Source of the DNA: Liminaster sp017519885
Lineage (GTDB): Bacteria; Bacteroidota; Bacteroidia; Bacteroidales; UBA3663
NCBI GenBank assembly: GCA_017519885.1
Contig: JAFWRO010000003.1
Location: forward strand, 1 to 64,000
Direction: 5' to 3'
DNA: 64,000 nt
Shown here piece by piece: positions 1 to 8,597 of this stretch. Within the stretch, counting starts at the first letter, position 1. Every line of letters begins with the position of its first letter. The notes beneath the pieces were generated by a model. It saw only the letters and a program-made list of their open reading frames with translations, was not told the DNA's origin and ran no database searches. Position numbers and translations under genes: made by a program.

Positions 1-175
1 AAAAGATGTACGTCCGAAATCAAAACATTCTGTCCCGTTTTTCTTATAATTTTTTGATTTAATTTTTCTATAATTTTGAGCTATGCGACCGCTTATGTTA
101 TTATCCGCTTTTGTTTTCGATTTCTCGAAATGGGCACTTCGCAGAAAAATATTAAAAATCGTATATACCAGTCTT
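1..175. other. Window-edge non-coding stretch
   Basis: A+T-rich sequence before the stop codon of the minus-strand M6 protease gene. I see no credible gene, promoter box or hairpin here. It may be the 3' flank of that gene or the leader of a gene lying outside the window. Confidence 0.4.
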
Positions 176-2398
176 TTATGGGATGAATTCCTTTCGGATG
201 GAGCCATCACTTTGCCTGCGGAGGATGATGCCGGAAGGGATGGTGCGGACGGGGCGGCCGTCGAGGAGGAAGGAGGAGTTTGAGGGGTTTGAGAGGTTTG
301 AGGAGTTAGAGGGGTAATGGATGAGCTCGATGGAGTTGGGGGAGGGGACACGACGGATGAGGACCTCGTCGAGGAAGAAGCGGAGGCCGGGGGTGAAGGT
401 GAGGGTGGAGGCTCCTGTGCCCCAGATCTGCGTGACGAAGTGGGTCCACTGTCCCTGCTGCATCGTGAATAGGGTGTCGGCAAGGAGGATGTTGGGATTA
501 GAGGGCGTGACGAGGAGTTCAGGCTCGTCCTTGTTCCAGGGTGCGGCATAGAAACTCAGTTCGAGGGTGTCGCCCGTGAGTTCGAACGAAGGGGTGATGG
601 TGATGCCCTGGTGCATGGCGTTGCCGAACTTGGCACAGCGTGCGCCACCACCGGCGATGAGCGACTGCCAGCCGCCCAGATCGGGCAGGAAGTCGGCCGA
701 AGCCACCGTGGCATTGCCCTTGAAGATGCCGTCGTTACCGCCCGTGCCGAGACATTCGTTGAACGACTCGTAGAAGATGGCACCCGTGGTGTCGGGACGA
801 TTGGCCGAGAGGCTGTCCATGTAGATGATGCGCTCGCTGAGGGCAGCGTAGCGGAAGGAGACCGAACTGTCGGGCTGCACGGTGATGTCGTGGATGCCAC
901 GGTTCATGAAGCGATGGCGATCGACGTTGCCGTTGTGGAGCACGGCGGCAGGGGAGGAGTTGTCGGTGAGGCTGTCGTTCTGGAGATAGGGATAGGCGTC
1001 GGTCGATTCGGTCTGACGGGAGTAGTAGCCGCCTGCCACGCTCCAGTAGCTCTTGTCGTCGTCGTTGTCGGCATGGATGATGGTGAGGCGCTGGTGGTCG
1101 TTGAAGATGCGGTCGGAGCCGGGGACGTTGCGGTTGTCGACGATGGTGTTGACGTAGTTCCACTGCCAGATGGCCTTGTCGTAATCGACGTGGAGCACGA
1201 GCAGGCCGCTGCCGGGCACGGAGGCATCCCAACCCGAGCGCTGGCGGTTCTCGAGCAGGTAGTATTCGTTGGGCTCGGCCTGGTTGTAGATGATGTAGGC
1301 ATCACCGCCCTGGCTGAGCGGACGGAGGCCATCGATCTGTGTGTCTTCGTCGCTGAGTTCGACGGGCGTGAGCCAGCCGCAGACCATCTTCTCGTAGCTG
1401 GTGTAGCCTGCGGGCGTGAAGCCGCCATCGTTCCAGCCGCCGTGCGAGAGGAGGTCCCAATGTCCGACGCCGTAGTTGCCGGCATAGAAGGTGTCGTAGA
1501 GGTCGGGCAGACCCATGCAGTGGGAGAACTCGTGGCAGATGGTGCCGATGCCCTCGATGTTCCTACCGGGATCGACTTCGTTGGAGCAGGCGTAGGTGTC
1601 GATGGTCACGCCGTCGAGATGGAGCGGGGTACGGCCCCAACCGGTGAGCGTGTATTCGTGGGGCCAGATGGTGTTGGGGGCGCCGCCATTGCTTTCGCCC
1701 AAGCCGGCATAGAGGATGAACACCTGATCGACCTCGCCATCGCCGTCCCAGTCGTAGTCGGCAAAGTTGATGTCGGCGTCGGCCTTCCGGCAGGCTTCGA
1801 TGACCATCAGGTCGGCATACATGTCAACCTCGTTGCCGCGCTGGCCGTAGTAGGTGTAGGAACTGTCCATACGTACGGGACCCACCACGTCGAAGTCGAG
1901 TTCGAAACGCCCTCCGCTCTGTGCCAGGAAGTAGTCCTTGACCGAGCCCTTGAAGCGTCCCTCGCTGAACCCTATCTCGTTGAGGATGCGCAGGTAGAGC
2001 GCCTTGTCGTTGCCCTCCTGGAACTCCTGGTCGGGGAAGTCGGCAAGGATGACGAGACCTTTCTTGCGACCTATGAACTCGTCGGTGGCATACTGCTCGC
2101 GGTCGGAACTGCGACGAGGACGAGCGCGCCTCATTCCTTCGGACTGCGGGGCGGCAGCCTGTGCCTGGAGTGCCTGGATGGAAGTGGGGGCGTAGCAAAG
2201 CGTGGCGGGGTCGAAGGCATAGCAGGTGCCATCGGCCGAAAGGAGGAAGTTGAAGCGTTCGTCGCCACAGAGCCGGGCGGTGACCTGCCGTCCGTCGGTG
2301 AGGGTGATGGTGCGCCACGTGCCGGGCTTGGCGGGCATGGACAGGGCCACAGGAATGATGAATAGCGAAAGCAATATTGCCAGAATCAGTCTTTTCAT
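176..2398 (-). CDS. Secreted M6-family zinc metalloprotease
   Basis: Predicted exported protease of 740 residues, of the M6 (immune inhibitor A-like) family. A signal peptide covers about residues 1-20. The protease domain spans roughly 105-420 and holds HEFSH at 289-293 followed by GLPDLYD, the usual M6 zinc site. Asp-rich loops (DYDWDGDGEVD) suggest calcium binding. The C-terminal third looks like a beta-sandwich and ends in a short LDGRPV...SGIILRR tail resembling shortened type IX secretion tails. The linker before that tail (SSNLSNPSNSS) is encoded by a 9-bp tandem repeat at 273-315. It is transcribed alone from a -7 box at 2448-2455, divergent from the next gene. The family is clear; the substrate is unknown. 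Confidence 0.9.
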   Translation of the reverse strand: MKRLILAILLSLFIIPVALSMPAKPGTWRTITLTDGRQVTARLCGDERFNFLLSADGTCYAFDPATLCYAPTSIQALQAQAAAPQSEGMRRARPRRSSDREQYATDEFIGRKKGLVILADFPDQEFQEGNDKALYLRILNEIGFSEGRFKGSVKDYFLAQSGGRFELDFDVVGPVRMDSSYTYYGQRGNEVDMYADLMVIEACRKADADINFADYDWDGDGEVDQVFILYAGLGESNGGAPNTIWPHEYTLTGWGRTPLHLDGVTIDTYACSNEVDPGRNIEGIGTICHEFSHCMGLPDLYDTFYAGNYGVGHWDLLSHGGWNDGGFTPAGYTSYEKMVCGWLTPVELSDEDTQIDGLRPLSQGGDAYIIYNQAEPNEYYLLENRQRSGWDASVPGSGLLVLHVDYDKAIWQWNYVNTIVDNRNVPGSDRIFNDHQRLTIIHADNDDDKSYWSVAGGYYSRQTESTDAYPYLQNDSLTDNSSPAAVLHNGNVDRHRFMNRGIHDITVQPDSSVSFRYAALSERIIYMDSLSANRPDTTGAIFYESFNECLGTGGNDGIFKGNATVASADFLPDLGGWQSLIAGGGARCAKFGNAMHQGITITPSFELTGDTLELSFYAAPWNKDEPELLVTPSNPNILLADTLFTMQQGQWTHFVTQIWGTGASTLTFTPGLRFFLDEVLIRRVPSPNSIELIHYPSNSSNLSNPSNSSFLLDGRPVRTIPSGIILRRQSDGSIRKEFIP
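273..315. repeat. 9-bp GAGGRGTTT tandem repeat inside CDS end
   Basis: About five imperfect copies of GAGGRGTTT. Read on the minus strand they encode the Ser/Asn/Pro linker just before the C-terminal tail of the M6 protease. Confidence 0.7.
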
Positions 2399-2447
2399 AG
2401 TACGTGAAGGAAATTGTGGAGTCGAGGGTTAATCGAAATGTGCGGTG

Positions 2448-2455
2448 CAAAGATA
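2448..2455 (-). promoter_or_regulatory. Promoter -7 box for M6 protease
   Basis: TATCTTTG on the minus strand matches the Bacteroidota -7 consensus TAnnTTTG. It lies about 50 bases 5' of the ATG at 2398. Confidence 0.65.
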
Positions 2456-2556
2456 CAATTTTTGGGAGATTATGCCAAGAAATGGAATAAAAAAAGGGCA
2501 AAAGCGATGGAAAAAAAGATATAAATGGAGAAAATGCGCAAATAGACGGGGCTTTT

Positions 2557-2588
2557 TTTGGATGTTTTGTAATTTATCCTTATCTTTG
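2557..2588 (+). promoter_or_regulatory. Promoter for secreted protein at 2637
   Basis: TTTG at 2557-2560 and TATCTTTG at 2581-2588 are separated by 20 bases, the normal -33/-7 spacing of the Bacteroidota primary sigma factor. The leader to the ATG is about 45 bases. Confidence 0.7.
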
Positions 2589-2636
2589 CCACGTGTTTTG
2601 AATCTTCCAATACATTATTTAATAATTAATAAGCGC

Positions 2637-4292
2637 ATGATTAAATCTACCCTTATTGTTGCTTGTCTCGGCTTGTTCACGGCCTCGGCAAGTGCTCAAA
2701 GTTTTCAGGTTTCGCCGAAGGTGTCTGTTCAGTCAGAGACCGAGATCAGACGTGCCCAGCTGGACGAGGCTCCTGCCATCGACCTCATGGGTTCGAGCCA
2801 GCGCAAGGCCCGCAAGCATCCCATCTGGGACACTCCGGACGGCACGGCCTACGACTATTCGCTGACCACGACGTACTACGATCCGCAGATGGATGAGTTT
2901 GTCACACGCAGCGCCATCAAGACCACCGTGGTGATTGACGGCGACGACGTCTATCTGCAGAACATCATCACGTCCTATCCCTACGACACGTGGATCAAGG
3001 GCACGATCAACGAATACCGCAACGCTGTGGTGTTCGAGAATCCCCAGGTCTATTACGAGGACCTGAACGGCAACCTGTTCTACGCCTCGCTGGCCTATGT
3101 CGATGGCAACAACGACATCCATGCCGACACCGAGTCGGAAGAGTTCGAGATGGACTGGGACGATGCCACGGGTTCGTTCCGGAGCGATGACCTTGAGATC
3201 TGCGTCGTCAACGAGGATGGCGGCGTGTTCTCGTACAACTGGGGCTATGCCTACGAGCGCTTCACCGACACGCTGGTAGTGGCTCCCGAGGGACTCGAGT
3301 TCAAACCCTATTCGCTGCGTTACGACAATGCCTACAAGTACTACGTGCCTGAAATGGTGTATATCGCCCGCGACGGCAACGACTTCTACTTCAAGGGCAT
3401 GTCAACGAAGACTCCCGATGCACTGGTGAAGGGCGAATTGGTAGGCGACTCGATCTACATCGCTTCGGGTCAGTATGTGGGCCTGTACGACGGAAAGTAC
3501 TACCTCTACACCAAGGGCGCTGCCTACAAGGGACTCGATGACAACGGCTACCCGATCTACAAGAGCAAGGACTACTGCGTGATGGCGTACAACGAAGCCG
3601 AAGACTCGTTCTATGGTCCCGACGGCTTCCTCATCACCCTGGGCAAGGCACGCAATGCCAGCTACAGCCAGAGCTTCCCCACCCAGACCATCAAGCGCTT
3701 CTACGAGGTGGCTGCCACACCTGCCGCCCCAGATATTCGCACCTGGGACGTTGATATGACCTATGGCATCCAGACCTCAATGACCTACGTGGTACCTGTC
3801 GAGGACGTGGAGGGCAACTACATCAACCCCGACTCGCTGTTCTATCGCTTCTACGTCAATGGCGAGCTGTTCGAGTTCGATGCAGACTGGTATCCTGCCT
3901 TCGTCGATTCGGTGCTCGTGAATTCGAAGTTCTCGGACCGTGGCATCACTTCGCGCCAGCGCACCGACTGCAACGGCAGCTACCACGTGATTGCCTTCGA
4001 CCACGACTTCTCGCTCACTGTCGACAGCATCGCGCTGCAGAGCGTCTATTTCATGGGCGGAGAGGTCCGCTACTCGGACTACTGCGTCTATGTGACCGCC
4101 GACGGCAGCAAGCACACCACGCCTTCGGGCCAGACGGGCATCGCCGCCATCAGCAGCGACAACCGACAGGCTACCGCGGTGAAGTACTTCGACCTCAGCG
4201 GCCGACATCTCGCCGAACCCGGCAAGGGCATCTGCATCAAGCAGACTTCGTTCAAGGACGGCACGGTGCAGCATGAGACCATCGTCAGATGA
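2637..4292 (+). CDS. Secreted protein of unknown function with short T9SS-like tail
   Basis: 551 residues. I chose the ATG at 2637 because it follows the promoter and opens a clean signal peptide (MIKSTLIVACLGLFTASASA). The open frame extends upstream to 2445, but that part lies 5' of the promoter. The mature protein is rich in Asp, Tyr and Gly and repeats motifs such as YDGKYYLYTKG, suggesting a beta-rich extracellular fold. The C-terminus (YFDLSGRHLAEPGKGICI) resembles the shortened type IX sorting tails of Bacteroidales. I recognise no catalytic family. It is followed after 31 bases by another exported protein and probably shares its transcript. Confidence 0.75.
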   Translation: MIKSTLIVACLGLFTASASAQSFQVSPKVSVQSETEIRRAQLDEAPAIDLMGSSQRKARKHPIWDTPDGTAYDYSLTTTYYDPQMDEFVTRSAIKTTVVIDGDDVYLQNIITSYPYDTWIKGTINEYRNAVVFENPQVYYEDLNGNLFYASLAYVDGNNDIHADTESEEFEMDWDDATGSFRSDDLEICVVNEDGGVFSYNWGYAYERFTDTLVVAPEGLEFKPYSLRYDNAYKYYVPEMVYIARDGNDFYFKGMSTKTPDALVKGELVGDSIYIASGQYVGLYDGKYYLYTKGAAYKGLDDNGYPIYKSKDYCVMAYNEAEDSFYGPDGFLITLGKARNASYSQSFPTQTIKRFYEVAATPAAPDIRTWDVDMTYGIQTSMTYVVPVEDVEGNYINPDSLFYRFYVNGELFEFDADWYPAFVDSVLVNSKFSDRGITSRQRTDCNGSYHVIAFDHDFSLTVDSIALQSVYFMGGEVRYSDYCVYVTADGSKHTTPSGQTGIAAISSDNRQATAVKYFDLSGRHLAEPGKGICIKQTSFKDGTVQHETIVR

Positions 4293-4323
4293 TAACGTTT
4301 CTAATCAATCATACACTAACAAC

Positions 4324-6147
4324 ATGAAAAAACTTTTCTTCTCAGCAATCCTTGGCGCCATGGCACTTTCGGCCAGCGCACAAGATGCCACCAACGAGAT
4401 GTGGTGGGGTTATTATTCGGATCAGGCACAGAGCATCACGGGCAACTACAAGCTCGGCACCTACGAGGCAGCTACCTTCGTGGATGGCGCAGGCGACCTG
4501 AAGGGTGTGAATCTGACGGGTGTGCGTTTCCGTTCGCGCATCTATTCGGCCAATGTTGTCGATGCCAAGGTGTGGGTACGTGCCACCCTCGACGGCGAGA
4601 ACCTGGCAGAGGCCGCTTTGACGACGCTGGGCAGTTCGGCCACCACCTGGTCGGAGGGCGCATTCGACGCCGTGGCTCTTCCCGAGGAAGGCTGCTATGT
4701 GGGCTACAGCTTCACTTTGAACAACTGGTACAGCGACTATGACTATACTCCCGTGGTCTATGCAAAGAAGGATGTGGCCAAGAGCTTCTTCCTGAAGCAG
4801 CCCGAGGAGACCGAATTTGCCGACAAGAGCGGCACGGGCTGTCTGGCCCTGCAGGTAAAGATTAGCGGCGACAACATCAAGACCAACGCTGCCAGCATCA
4901 ACGATGACCTCGACGACGTGGTTGCCCTGGTAGGCAACGAGGTGATTGTCACCCCAACCCTCAAGAACCTCGGTACTGCCGGCATCAGCAGCATCGACTT
5001 CACCTGCGACCTGAACGGCGAGACCAAGGAAGGACACGCTGACCTGGAGACTCCCATCGAGAACATGTATCAGACCCAAGGCACCGTGACCCTCAACCTC
5101 GGCACCCTCGCCAAGGCCGGTGAGCAGGAGGTGACCATCAAGGTGACCAAGGTGAACGGACAGGAGAACGAGAACACCAGCAAGGTGAAGGCCACCGTCT
5201 TCGTGGTAGGTCTTGAAGAAAGCGCTACCCGCAAGAGCCTCGTGGAGGTTTATGTAGGTTCGGGCAAGTACTATTCGGGCCGCGGCTATGTGGGTGTGGA
5301 GCGTATGATCGAGACCTTGGGCGAACAGGTTATCCCGATCACCATCCATATGGGCGACTCTCTGACCCTCGATGCCTACAAGTCGCGCACCGAGGACAGC
5401 AAGTACTACAACGCTCCTTTGGCCGACGTCGACCGCTGCTTCCTCACCGATCCCTACTACGGCGACAACAATACGGCTCCCTATTCGTTCCAGGCCGACC
5501 AGGTGGTAACCAGGAACCTCACCAAGGTTTCGGAGGCCGATGTGGAGGCTGTTGCCGAGTGGACCACCGAGGCACAGGACAGCGTCAGCATCACTGCCAC
5601 CACGACGTTCAAGATGACGAGCAACGAGGCCTACTATCGTCTGGTATTTGCCGTCATCAAGGACTCCATCACCTTGATGCAGAACAACTACATCACCTAC
5701 TACAAGAGCAGCTATCCCGAAGACGACATGGCCTACTGGCGTGACCAACCTTGGACGGGCACTTCGATCAATATGAACCTTGTAGTGGCTGCCAGCGACT
5801 GCAATGGCGTAGCCAACAGCGTACCACGCAAGGTGACTGCCAACGAGGCTTTGACCTACGAATACGGTCTCAACGTGCCTGTTGTCGAGGATAAGGTGGG
5901 TGTCAACCCACGTCTCGTTGTCTTCCTGGTGAACACCAATACACGCGAGGTTGTCAACGCCAACATCGTTGCCATCCCCGACTATGGCACCACGACTGGC
6001 GTGAAGGGCATCGAGGAGAACCAGAATGCCGGTGTTGAGGTATTCAATATCAAGGGCCAGAAGGTGGGCGAGAACGCCAGCCAGCTGACACCTGGTCTCT
6101 ACATCATCCGCGAGGGCGGTCAGGCCAAGAAGGTGATCGTGAAGTAA
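4324..6147 (+). CDS. Omp28-like exported protein with T9SS-like tail
   Basis: 607 residues. Start at 4324, giving the signal peptide MKKLFFSAILGAMALSASAQ. Residues ~25-190 form a beta-rich N-terminal region. Residues ~215-300 look like an Ig-like module (VTPTLKNLGTAGISS...). From ~305 on it resembles the Omp28 family, which normally carries a thioredoxin-like GxWCxxCPRG segment. Here the matching stretch is GSGKYYSGRG (312-321), so both cysteines are replaced (K315, S318). The last residues (VFNIKGQKV...GLYIIREGG...KVIVK) form a typical short type IX sorting tail. It lies 31 bases after the preceding secreted gene with no promoter seen between them. The Omp28 assignment is by motif resemblance and moderately sure. 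Confidence 0.7.
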   Translation: MKKLFFSAILGAMALSASAQDATNEMWWGYYSDQAQSITGNYKLGTYEAATFVDGAGDLKGVNLTGVRFRSRIYSANVVDAKVWVRATLDGENLAEAALTTLGSSATTWSEGAFDAVALPEEGCYVGYSFTLNNWYSDYDYTPVVYAKKDVAKSFFLKQPEETEFADKSGTGCLALQVKISGDNIKTNAASINDDLDDVVALVGNEVIVTPTLKNLGTAGISSIDFTCDLNGETKEGHADLETPIENMYQTQGTVTLNLGTLAKAGEQEVTIKVTKVNGQENENTSKVKATVFVVGLEESATRKSLVEVYVGSGKYYSGRGYVGVERMIETLGEQVIPITIHMGDSLTLDAYKSRTEDSKYYNAPLADVDRCFLTDPYYGDNNTAPYSFQADQVVTRNLTKVSEADVEAVAEWTTEAQDSVSITATTTFKMTSNEAYYRLVFAVIKDSITLMQNNYITYYKSSYPEDDMAYWRDQPWTGTSINMNLVVAASDCNGVANSVPRKVTANEALTYEYGLNVPVVEDKVGVNPRLVVFLVNTNTREVVNANIVAIPDYGTTTGVKGIEENQNAGVEVFNIKGQKVGENASQLTPGLYIIREGGQAKKVIVK

Positions 6148-6188
6148 AGTCAATCGTTACATTTCTGTACCTTTATCCCTAAAATATT

Positions 6189-6227
6189 GAGCCTCCCAAT
6201 CGATTGAGAGGCTCTTATTTTGTTTTT
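6189..6227 (+). terminator. Rho-independent terminator
   Basis: Arms GAGCCTC (6189-6195) and GAGGCTC (6208-6214) extend inward through CAAT/ATTG pairing and are followed by a T-rich run. The TTTG in the run (6219-6222) also sits at the -33 position of the next promoter. Confidence 0.8.
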
Positions 6228-6249
6228 TCGCGAAAAGTTCGTATCTTTG
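6219..6249 (+). promoter_or_regulatory. Promoter for MBL-fold gene
   Basis: TTTG 6219-6222 and TATCTTTG 6242-6249 with a 19-base spacer. The ATG is at 6273. Confidence 0.7.
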
Positions 6250-6272
6250 CGGCGCAAAATACAACAGAAATA

Positions 6273-7385
6273 ATGAAGAAGATGCTGATAGCAATTGTTT
6301 GCATCATTGTGGCAATACCCATTGGGGTATATGCCTTTGTGCACAGCAAGCCTTTCGGATCTTTGCCAAAAGGAGAAAGACTGGAGCGTGTGCTCAATTC
6401 ACCCAACTATCGTGATGGATCGTTCCAGAACGAAGAGCCCACGACACTCATGGTACAGAACGAAGAAGGCGCAGGCCAGGGCCGATTCAAGGCGATGTGG
6501 AACTTCGTCTTTGGCAAGAAACCCGAGGGACGAGTACCCGAAGAGGGCGAAGTGACGGTAGTGAAGAGCGACCTGCGAGGACTTGATCCGCAGGAAGATG
6601 TGTATGTGTGGCTGGGACATAGCAGTTATCTGCTGCAACTGTCGGGCAAGACGTTCCTGGTGGATCCCGTGTTCTATCAGGGTTCACCCGTGTCGTTTGT
6701 CAACAGGATGTTTCCGGGTACGGACTACTACAAGCCCGAACATATGCCCGAAGTCATCGACTACCTTGTCATCACGCACGACCATTGGGACCATCTCGAC
6801 TATCGGGTAGTGAAGGAACTGAGGACGCGCGTTCGGCATGTGGTGTGCGGACTGGGTGTAGGTGCGCACTTCGAGCGTTGGGGGTATGCTTCCGAACAGC
6901 TCATCGAACTGGATTGGAACGAGGAGGCTCCACTCGGCGAGTATCAGGCATTGACACCCGACAGCACGGAGGCACGCGTCGTCTGTCTGCCTTCACGGCA
7001 TTTTTCGGGCCGAGGACTCAAATCGAATCAGTCGCTTTGGGCATCGTTCATGCTCGAGACACCTTCGCTCCGCGTGTTTGTCGGAGGAGATGGAGGATAT
7101 GACGGACGTTTCAAGCGAATCGGAGAGCGGTTCCCGGTCATCGACCTGGCTATCCTCGAAAATGGACAGTACGACAAGCGATGGGCACAGATACACACGC
7201 TGCCCGAACAACTTGGCAAGGAGATGACCGAGATGGGGGCACGCCGATACATTACTGTGCATCATTCGAAGTTCTGCCTCGCCAACCATCCGTGGAAAGA
7301 GCCGCTCGAGAATGAGAGACAGGCTGCCCAGGAATCGGGCAAGGAACTGGTGGTCTGTCAGATAGGTGAAATAGTAAAGCTCTAA
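6273..7385 (+). CDS. MBL-fold metallo-hydrolase, membrane-anchored or exported
   Basis: 370 residues. The ATG at 6273 lies 24 bases after a -7 box and opens a hydrophobic N-terminus (residues 4-22), either an anchor or a signal peptide. The metallo-beta-lactamase fold is marked by HDHWDH at 169-174, the two-metal signature, with further ligands likely in GGDGGYDG and VHHSKF. Architecture and length resemble UlaG/NAPE-PLD-type hydrolases, which cleave phosphodiester or lactone bonds; the real substrate cannot be read from sequence. The next gene, a small phosphatase, starts 6 bases after the stop, so the two are probably co-transcribed. Confidence 0.85.
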   Translation: MKKMLIAIVCIIVAIPIGVYAFVHSKPFGSLPKGERLERVLNSPNYRDGSFQNEEPTTLMVQNEEGAGQGRFKAMWNFVFGKKPEGRVPEEGEVTVVKSDLRGLDPQEDVYVWLGHSSYLLQLSGKTFLVDPVFYQGSPVSFVNRMFPGTDYYKPEHMPEVIDYLVITHDHWDHLDYRVVKELRTRVRHVVCGLGVGAHFERWGYASEQLIELDWNEEAPLGEYQALTPDSTEARVVCLPSRHFSGRGLKSNQSLWASFMLETPSLRVFVGGDGGYDGRFKRIGERFPVIDLAILENGQYDKRWAQIHTLPEQLGKEMTEMGARRYITVHHSKFCLANHPWKEPLENERQAAQESGKELVVCQIGEIVKL

Positions 7386-7391
7386 GGTTTG

Positions 7392-7847
7392 ATGGAGACA
7401 AAGAAGATACTTTTCGTTTGCCACGGCAACATCTGCCGGAGCCCGATGGCCGAGTTTGTGATGAAATGGCTGGTGAAGGAAGCGGGCAGGGAAGGGGAGT
7501 TCGAAATCGCTTCGGCTGCCACGAGCACCGAGGAGATCGGCAATCCCGTCTATCCGCCTGCGCGGCGAAAACTGGCGGAACATGGCATCGCGTCGGATGG
7601 CAAGTATGCGCGGCAGATCACGCGTCGCGACTATCAATACTATGACCTGATTGTGGGCATGGACGAGTGGAACCTCCGCAACATGCGTCGTATGCCGGGA
7701 GGCGATCCTGAGGGCAAGATCTGTCTGCTGATGGATTTCACCGAAAGGCCCGGGGAGGTGGCTGACCCGTGGTACACGGGGGATTTCGAGGCCACGTGGC
7801 GCGATGTGCTGGAAGGGTGCCGGGGACTGCTGGCGAGGATTCGATAA
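7392..7847 (+). CDS. Low-molecular-weight protein tyrosine phosphatase
   Basis: 151 residues. The phosphate-binding loop C10-HGNIC-R16-S lies at the extreme N-terminus and the general-acid loop DPWY at 125-128, exactly as in the LMW-PTP family, at the family's normal length. It would hydrolyse phosphotyrosine or, in some relatives, phosphoarginine or small phosphate esters in the cytoplasm. The ATG at 7392 directly follows a TTG; I take the ATG. No capsule tyrosine kinase gene is adjacent, so the substrate is unknown. Probably co-transcribed with the MBL-fold gene. Confidence 0.92.
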   Translation: METKKILFVCHGNICRSPMAEFVMKWLVKEAGREGEFEIASAATSTEEIGNPVYPPARRKLAEHGIASDGKYARQITRRDYQYYDLIVGMDEWNLRNMRRMPGGDPEGKICLLMDFTERPGEVADPWYTGDFEATWRDVLEGCRGLLARIR

Positions 7848-7850
7848 AGG

Positions 7851-7870
7851 GGCGGCCAAGCTTGGCCGCC
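7851..7870. repeat. Perfect 20-bp palindrome
   Basis: GGCGGCCAAG followed by its exact reverse complement, four bases after the phosphatase stop. There is no T-run, so it is not a standard terminator by itself. Confidence 0.6.
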
Positions 7871-7906
7871 ACGAAACACGAGGGACCAAAATGGGACCAG
7901 AGCATC

Positions 7907-7938
7907 AAAAAAAAGAGGGCGGGGCCCTCTTTTTTTAT
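7907..7938. terminator. Bidirectional terminator between convergent genes
   Basis: An A-run, GAGGGC (7915-7920), a short loop, GCCCTC (7924-7929), then a T-run. The symmetry allows termination from both the phosphatase gene (+) and the HD gene (-), whose stop codon lies within the run. Confidence 0.8.
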
Positions 7939-8498
7939 TTTTCCTGGTCGATCTTGGTGAGCGTGTCTTGGAGGATCGCTTGGCGCAGGGAGGTGAGCCA
8001 GGGGGAGAAGGCGACGGTGTCGAAGGCGTAGGTTTTGTTGAGGTCGTACTCGTTGGCTGACCAGGTGTCGATGGGGGATTCGTTGTGCTGGATGAGGGCC
8101 TCGAGTTTGTCGAGCGACTTGTAGAGCCTGGCTTCGAGCGTCTTTTGCTCGTCCATCTCGGCATAGAGCGCAAGCATCGTTTCGGCGATATTCGTGGGCA
8201 GGGATTTCACCCATTGGGTGAGCAGGGAATCCTCGGTCTCGCGGTCGCTGTTGGTTTTCAGGAAGGTGGGGATGTCGCCTGTGAAGCATTCGCCCAGGTC
8301 GTGGATGAGACACATCGAGACGACCTTGTTGATGTCGGCTTCGGGGAACTCGTCCTTCAACAGAAAGGCCATCAGCGAGATGCGCCAGCTGTGTTCGGCC
8401 ACACTTTCGACACGACGCTTTGACGTGGTGCAATGGCGTGGGGTGTCCTTGAGACGTTCAGCAACGTGCAGGATGGAGAGATATTCGCGAGGGGTCAT
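7935..8498 (-). CDS. HD-domain phosphohydrolase (YfbR/HDDC2-like)
   Basis: 187 residues. The metal-binding HD-superfamily pattern is visible: H in VAEHSWR, HD in CLIHDLGE, and a later D in KSLDKLE. This arrangement and length match the YfbR/HDDC2 group, whose members remove phosphate from deoxynucleoside 5'-monophosphates. The start is set at the ATG at 8498 (MTPREYLSILHVAERLK); an upstream in-frame ATG would translate the pyrimidine-rich repeat tract that precedes it. Convergent with the phosphatase gene and monocistronic. Confidence 0.82.
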   Translation of the reverse strand: MTPREYLSILHVAERLKDTPRHCTTSKRRVESVAEHSWRISLMAFLLKDEFPEADINKVVSMCLIHDLGECFTGDIPTFLKTNSDRETEDSLLTQWVKSLPTNIAETMLALYAEMDEQKTLEARLYKSLDKLEALIQHNESPIDTWSANEYDLNKTYAFDTVAFSPWLTSLRQAILQDTLTKIDQEK

Positions 8499-8504
8499 GG
8501 GGAA

Positions 8505-8553
8505 GGGGAGTAAAAGGGTAGTAAAAGAGGAGTAAAAAGGGAGAAAAAGGGAC
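8505..8553 (-). repeat. CCCTTTTACT-type repeat tract directly 5' of start
   Basis: On the minus strand the tract reads as imperfect copies of CTCCTTTTTACT/CCCTTTTACT and ends about 6 bases before the ATG of the HD gene. The same family occurs in the same orientation before two other genes (51993-52060 and 60238-60288). Confidence 0.75.
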
Positions 8554-8597
8554 GGATGTTTCCTGGGACTCATTCTCGATTGGTGAAGTGACGTCCC

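Noticed and set aside
611..2365. Long open frame opposite the M6 protease gene (584 codons)
   Set aside because: A shadow of G+C-rich third positions. It has Val/Gly-rich, low-complexity content and no promoter, while the opposite strand has signal peptide and HEFSH motif.
4342..6153. 603-codon frame opposite the Omp28-like gene
   Set aside because: His/Leu/Val-rich antisense translation with no domain, no start context and a strong gene on the other strand.
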